A DNA stretch of 64,000 nt from NCBI RefSeq assembly GCF_000967655.1, contig NZ_JXYA01000032.1, positions 1 through 64,000 on the forward strand, given 5' to 3'. The translations under genes were made by a program, and so were the position numbers. The notes under the pieces are model-generated. The model was not told the DNA's origin, ran no database searches, and was given only the letters and a program-made list of their open reading frames with translations. The DNA comes from Pseudoalteromonas rubra (lineage in GTDB: Bacteria; Pseudomonadota; Gammaproteobacteria; Enterobacterales; Alteromonadaceae). This document shows, one piece after another, positions 61,438-64,000 of this stretch. Numbering within the stretch: position 1 is the stretch's first letter; each line of letters begins with the position of its first letter.

Positions 61438-64000
61438 CTATTCTCTTTGGATGATCACTGTGCCCTGGTCCCCATCAAGGATCAGTGTGTCGCCACTTTT
61501 AATTGCCGCAGTGGCGCTGTGTAAATTCACCACCGCTGGAATGCCAAACTCTCGCGCCACGATACAGCTGTGTGACAAAGTTGAGCCGATGTCCGTGACA
61601 ACGCCACTGGCCAGTGCAAACAGCGGAGTCCAGCTGGCATCGGTAAAGCGTGCGACCAGGATCTCTCCCGGCTCCAGCTCACCAGCCTGGGTCTGCAAGT
61701 CTGTGATAACGCGGGCCTTAGCAACTATCTTGCCGGGGCTGGCAGCCAGGCCACTCATCGAATCGCTGTGCTCCTGCGAGGTGGTTTTCATTTTGGGCGT
61801 ATAAGGCCCAATAATGGCCATTGGAGGCTCTTCGGCATGGAGGTTAAACAGGTGACTATGACGATTGGCATTGAGCAGCGACTCGCTGAATGCCTCAGCG
61901 GCGCCCATGCGCCCGGCGACATAGTCACGCAGTCGATTGAAGTCGATGTACGGCAAGTCTTCAACCTTGGCCAGGTTGTCTCGCTCCAGACGTGACAGCA
62001 CTTCCAAAATAATGCAGCGGTAGAACCAGGTTTCGGTGATAAACGTCGGACGTGTTGCTTCGCGGCGCTCTGCCATCACACCATACAATTTTATGATGGT
62101 TTTGAGTTTAAATCGTGCCCCGGCTGGCAAGGCTTTAAACAGCTGCTCGCTGTCGGCTTCGCGCAGGCTCTCGGTTTCTTTGAGCTTTTTCTCCAGATCA
62201 ACCGGGTGTTTAAGGTACATTTTCATGACCTGCAGCAGGTAACTTGGGTCATCACGCCAGCGCGCAATACTCAGCTCAAACTCCTGACGGCCACGGGCGC
62301 CAAACTCCAGTAAAAAGGCTTCAAACGGACCCTGCCAGAACGGCTGTCCAAGCGGGTGAGCGGGCAGTATTTTAACCAGCTCTTCGGCTTCAAAACGCTC
62401 AAATACGGCTTTTAGTTCATTGTTTTTCTGCACATGTTCAACCAGATCCAGGATCCCACGTGTGACCTCAATGGTACGCAGGTTGTTCATCGAGGCCTTG
62501 ATGCGATTTTGCAGTCCTTCGCCGTGCTCTTTAAAGTGTTCCTCACAGGTTTCCGCCAGGGCATCGTACAAAGCAAATGACTGCAGGAAAAACGGCATAT
62601 AGGCCGCACAGGATTCAAGGAAGTACTGGTCGATGCGAGTCAGCTCTTTATCCAGCTCACTGAGTGACATACTGGGCAAGTCGAGTGCCAGAAAACGTTT
62701 GGTCTCGTTTTCTCGCAGCGCTATCATATCGTCGACAATCTGTGCTGCATTGCGCATATTGTGCACTTGCTGTTTTAGCCAGTGCCAGGCACTTTTAGCG
62801 TAGTCCCAGCCCTCAACGCCACGACCATAAGGGTTGCGATAATTGCTGAAATCTATGTCTGACGTCGCGTAGCGGGTGGTGAATTTCATCTCGTCCCGGG
62901 TTGGCGGACACTGGCGTAACATGTGTGCCGAGCCGGAGATATTCAGATACACATGGCCCTGAATATAGCCCATGTAAACCTGCCAGTTGCTAATATCGGC
63001 CAAGCCCATGGTTTTGGTTGCCGGGCCATGGATATGCTTTTGATAGAATTCACAAAATGACAAACCAAGCGGCGTCATCAGTCCGGTGACAATCTCGCCG
63101 GTGTCCATGCGCGAGAAGAAGGCGCCGTCCTTGATGCTTTGATCTTGCTCCCAGGGGTTAGCGTAAATGGGTTCAGCTTTACTGGCCTGAGTGGTAACCG
63201 GGCGTGCCTGGAGCAACCAGATCTTGCCATCTTTCAGGGCCCACTCGATATCCAGCTCAGTCTGATACAAGGCCTGTGCCTGTTTAGCCAGCGATAACAA
63301 TTGCGCCAGTTGTGCTTCATTCAGGCTGGCGGCCTGCTGCTTTTCGGATGGGGTATTCAGTAAAGTGACCTGGCCCTGAACATTGCGCTGGCAATATTGG
63401 GGCTTAGTGCGGATCTCCTGTTGCAGAAGTTCCCCGTTGTCTTTATCGAGGATAAAGCTGTCGGTACTCACCTGACCCGATACGACGCCTTCGCCCAAAC
63501 CCCAGCAGCTGTCAATAACCACCTTGTTGGTATCGCCACTGAGTGGGTCCTGCGTGAACATCACCCCGGCTGCATCAGCATCGACCATAGTTTGCAACAC
63601 CACGGCAATGGCGGTATCCGCAGCGCTGCTGTTGCGATAGCCGGCGGCACGTTCAGCCCATAATGAGGCCCAGCATGCGCGTACTTTTTCCATCACGCTG
63701 TCGCTGCCCTGAACATGCAGATAGGTTTCGTACTGACCGGCAAAACTCTGGCTTTGACCGTCTTCGTCCAAGGCGGAGGAGCGCACGGCAATTTGTGCGT
63801 TGTCGCCCAAGCCCTGATAGGCAGACGCAATAGCGGCGCGCAAAGGTTCAGGAATATCGGCACTGAGAATGGTATTCCGGACCTTGTCCAGCTCAGGGGT
63901 ACTGAGCAATTCATCTGGCAGTGCTGTATTGACGAACGTCTGATATGCCTCGGCGGTGATACAAAAGGCGGGTGGTACAGGCAAGCCCGCACGGATCAGA
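61438..64000 (-). CDS. pigC: Prodigiosin-condensing enzyme PigC (partial, start outside window)
   Basis: Joins MAP and MBC to form prodigiosin in an ATP-dependent step. At least 853 residues are visible and the frame is open to the window edge, reading [15 protein letters not shown] there; a TTG at 63984 inside this run is not the true start, since the family's conserved N-terminal ATP-grasp begins earlier. Seen are the nucleotide-binding [19 protein letters not shown] and TQDPLSGD, a central condensing domain, and a C-terminal phosphohistidine swivel domain with [18 protein letters not shown] about 46 residues from the end, as in PEP synthase. pigB and pigA must lie further right. Confidence 0.95.
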   Translation of the reverse strand, partial: LIRAGLPVPPAFCITAEAYQTFVNTALPDELLSTPELDKVRNTILSADIPEPLRAAIASAYQGLGDNAQIAVRSSALDEDGQSQSFAGQYETYLHVQGSDSVMEKVRACWASLWAERAAGYRNSSAADTAIAVVLQTMVDADAAGVMFTQDPLSGDTNKVVIDSCWGLGEGVVSGQVSTDSFILDKDNGELLQQEIRTKPQYCQRNVQGQVTLLNTPSEKQQAASLNEAQLAQLLSLAKQAQALYQTELDIEWALKDGKIWLLQARPVTTQASKAEPIYANPWEQDQSIKDGAFFSRMDTGEIVTGLMTPLGLSFCEFYQKHIHGPATKTMGLADISNWQVYMGYIQGHVYLNISGSAHMLRQCPPTRDEMKFTTRYATSDIDFSNYRNPYGRGVEGWDYAKSAWHWLKQQVHNMRNAAQIVDDMIALRENETKRFLALDLPSMSLSELDKELTRIDQYFLESCAAYMPFFLQSFALYDALAETCEEHFKEHGEGLQNRIKASMNNLRTIEVTRGILDLVEHVQKNNELKAVFERFEAEELVKILPAHPLGQPFWQGPFEAFLLEFGARGRQEFELSIARWRDDPSYLLQVMKMYLKHPVDLEKKLKETESLREADSEQLFKALPAGARFKLKTIIKLYGVMAERREATRPTFITETWFYRCIILEVLSRLERDNLAKVEDLPYIDFNRLRDYVAGRMGAAEAFSESLLNANRHSHLFNLHAEEPPMAIIGPYTPKMKTTSQEHSDSMSGLAASPGKIVAKARVITDLQTQAGELEPGEILVARFTDASWTPLFALASGVVTDIGSTLSHSCIVAREFGIPAVVNLHSATAAIKSGDTLILDGDQGTVIIQRE

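Noticed and set aside
61438..63984. PigC as a complete protein starting at TTG 63984
   Set aside because: The frame stays open to the window edge with conserved family sequence before that codon, so the gene is cut by the window.

Overview
The window looks like chromosomal DNA of a marine gammaproteobacterium of the genus Pseudoalteromonas, most likely a red, prodigiosin-producing species such as P. rubra. This is inferred from three things. The housekeeping genes are of Alteromonadales type. The gene order lptD-surA-pdxA-rsmA-apaG-apaH is typical of gammaproteobacteria. The right end carries most of a prodigiosin (pig) cluster. No tRNA, rRNA, CRISPR array, insertion sequence or phage gene was found.

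Layout. 0.2-4.7 kb: HDOD protein, metK with a possible MetJ operator, and tkt. 4.65-6.53 kb: a small AT-rich accessory island between two identical 46-bp copies of a terminator, with two small unknown genes, a decayed reading frame and a relic of the neighbouring outer-membrane lipoprotein gene. 6.5-10.1 kb: that lipoprotein gene, then a divergent translationally coupled pair (a RimK-type ATP-grasp ligase and a GNAT/C39-peptidase fusion) that looks like a peptide-making or peptide-modifying module. 10.2-21.5 kb: a chemoreceptor, the lptD operon (LPS export, periplasmic chaperone, vitamin B6, rRNA methylation, Ap4A hydrolysis), and divergently amgK-murU-djlA (cell-wall sugar salvage plus a membrane co-chaperone). 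21.6-35.6 kb: a DUF3530 hydrolase, a PopT/DUF368 lipid-carrier transporter, nhaD, pfkA, a collagen-repeat lipoprotein, a YjbR protein, a small membrane protein, a GGDEF-EAL protein, an insulysin-type protease and sixA. 36-46.5 kb: a TonB-dependent receptor behind a palindromic promoter, a HAD phosphatase, an exported LigE-type DNA ligase, yegD, mgsA, a LysE exporter, a secreted subtilase and a Bcr/CflA efflux pump.

46.7-64 kb: the pig cluster, all on the minus strand, read from the right edge as pigC (cut by the window end)-D-E-F-G-H-I-J-K-L-M. pigA and pigB must lie outside the window. PigD and PigE build the monopyrrole branch. PigI, G, J, H, M and F (with PigA outside) build the bipyrrole aldehyde, PigL arms the carrier proteins, and PigC joins the two halves. 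Just after pigM, before a good terminator, lies an unlabelled 66-residue peptide gene with a strong ribosome binding site, a leader-like N-terminus, a Gly-Gly site and a Cys-containing motif repeated 19 residues apart. I read it as a candidate RiPP precursor.

Best leads: (1) the RiPP-like peptide at the tail of the prodigiosin cluster; (2) the RimK/GNAT-C39 pair next to an outer-membrane lipoprotein gene that has a decayed copy nearby; (3) the N-terminal domain of PigE, which resembles cyanobacterial acyl-ACP reductase including its catalytic Cys and could supply the aldehyde used by PigD.
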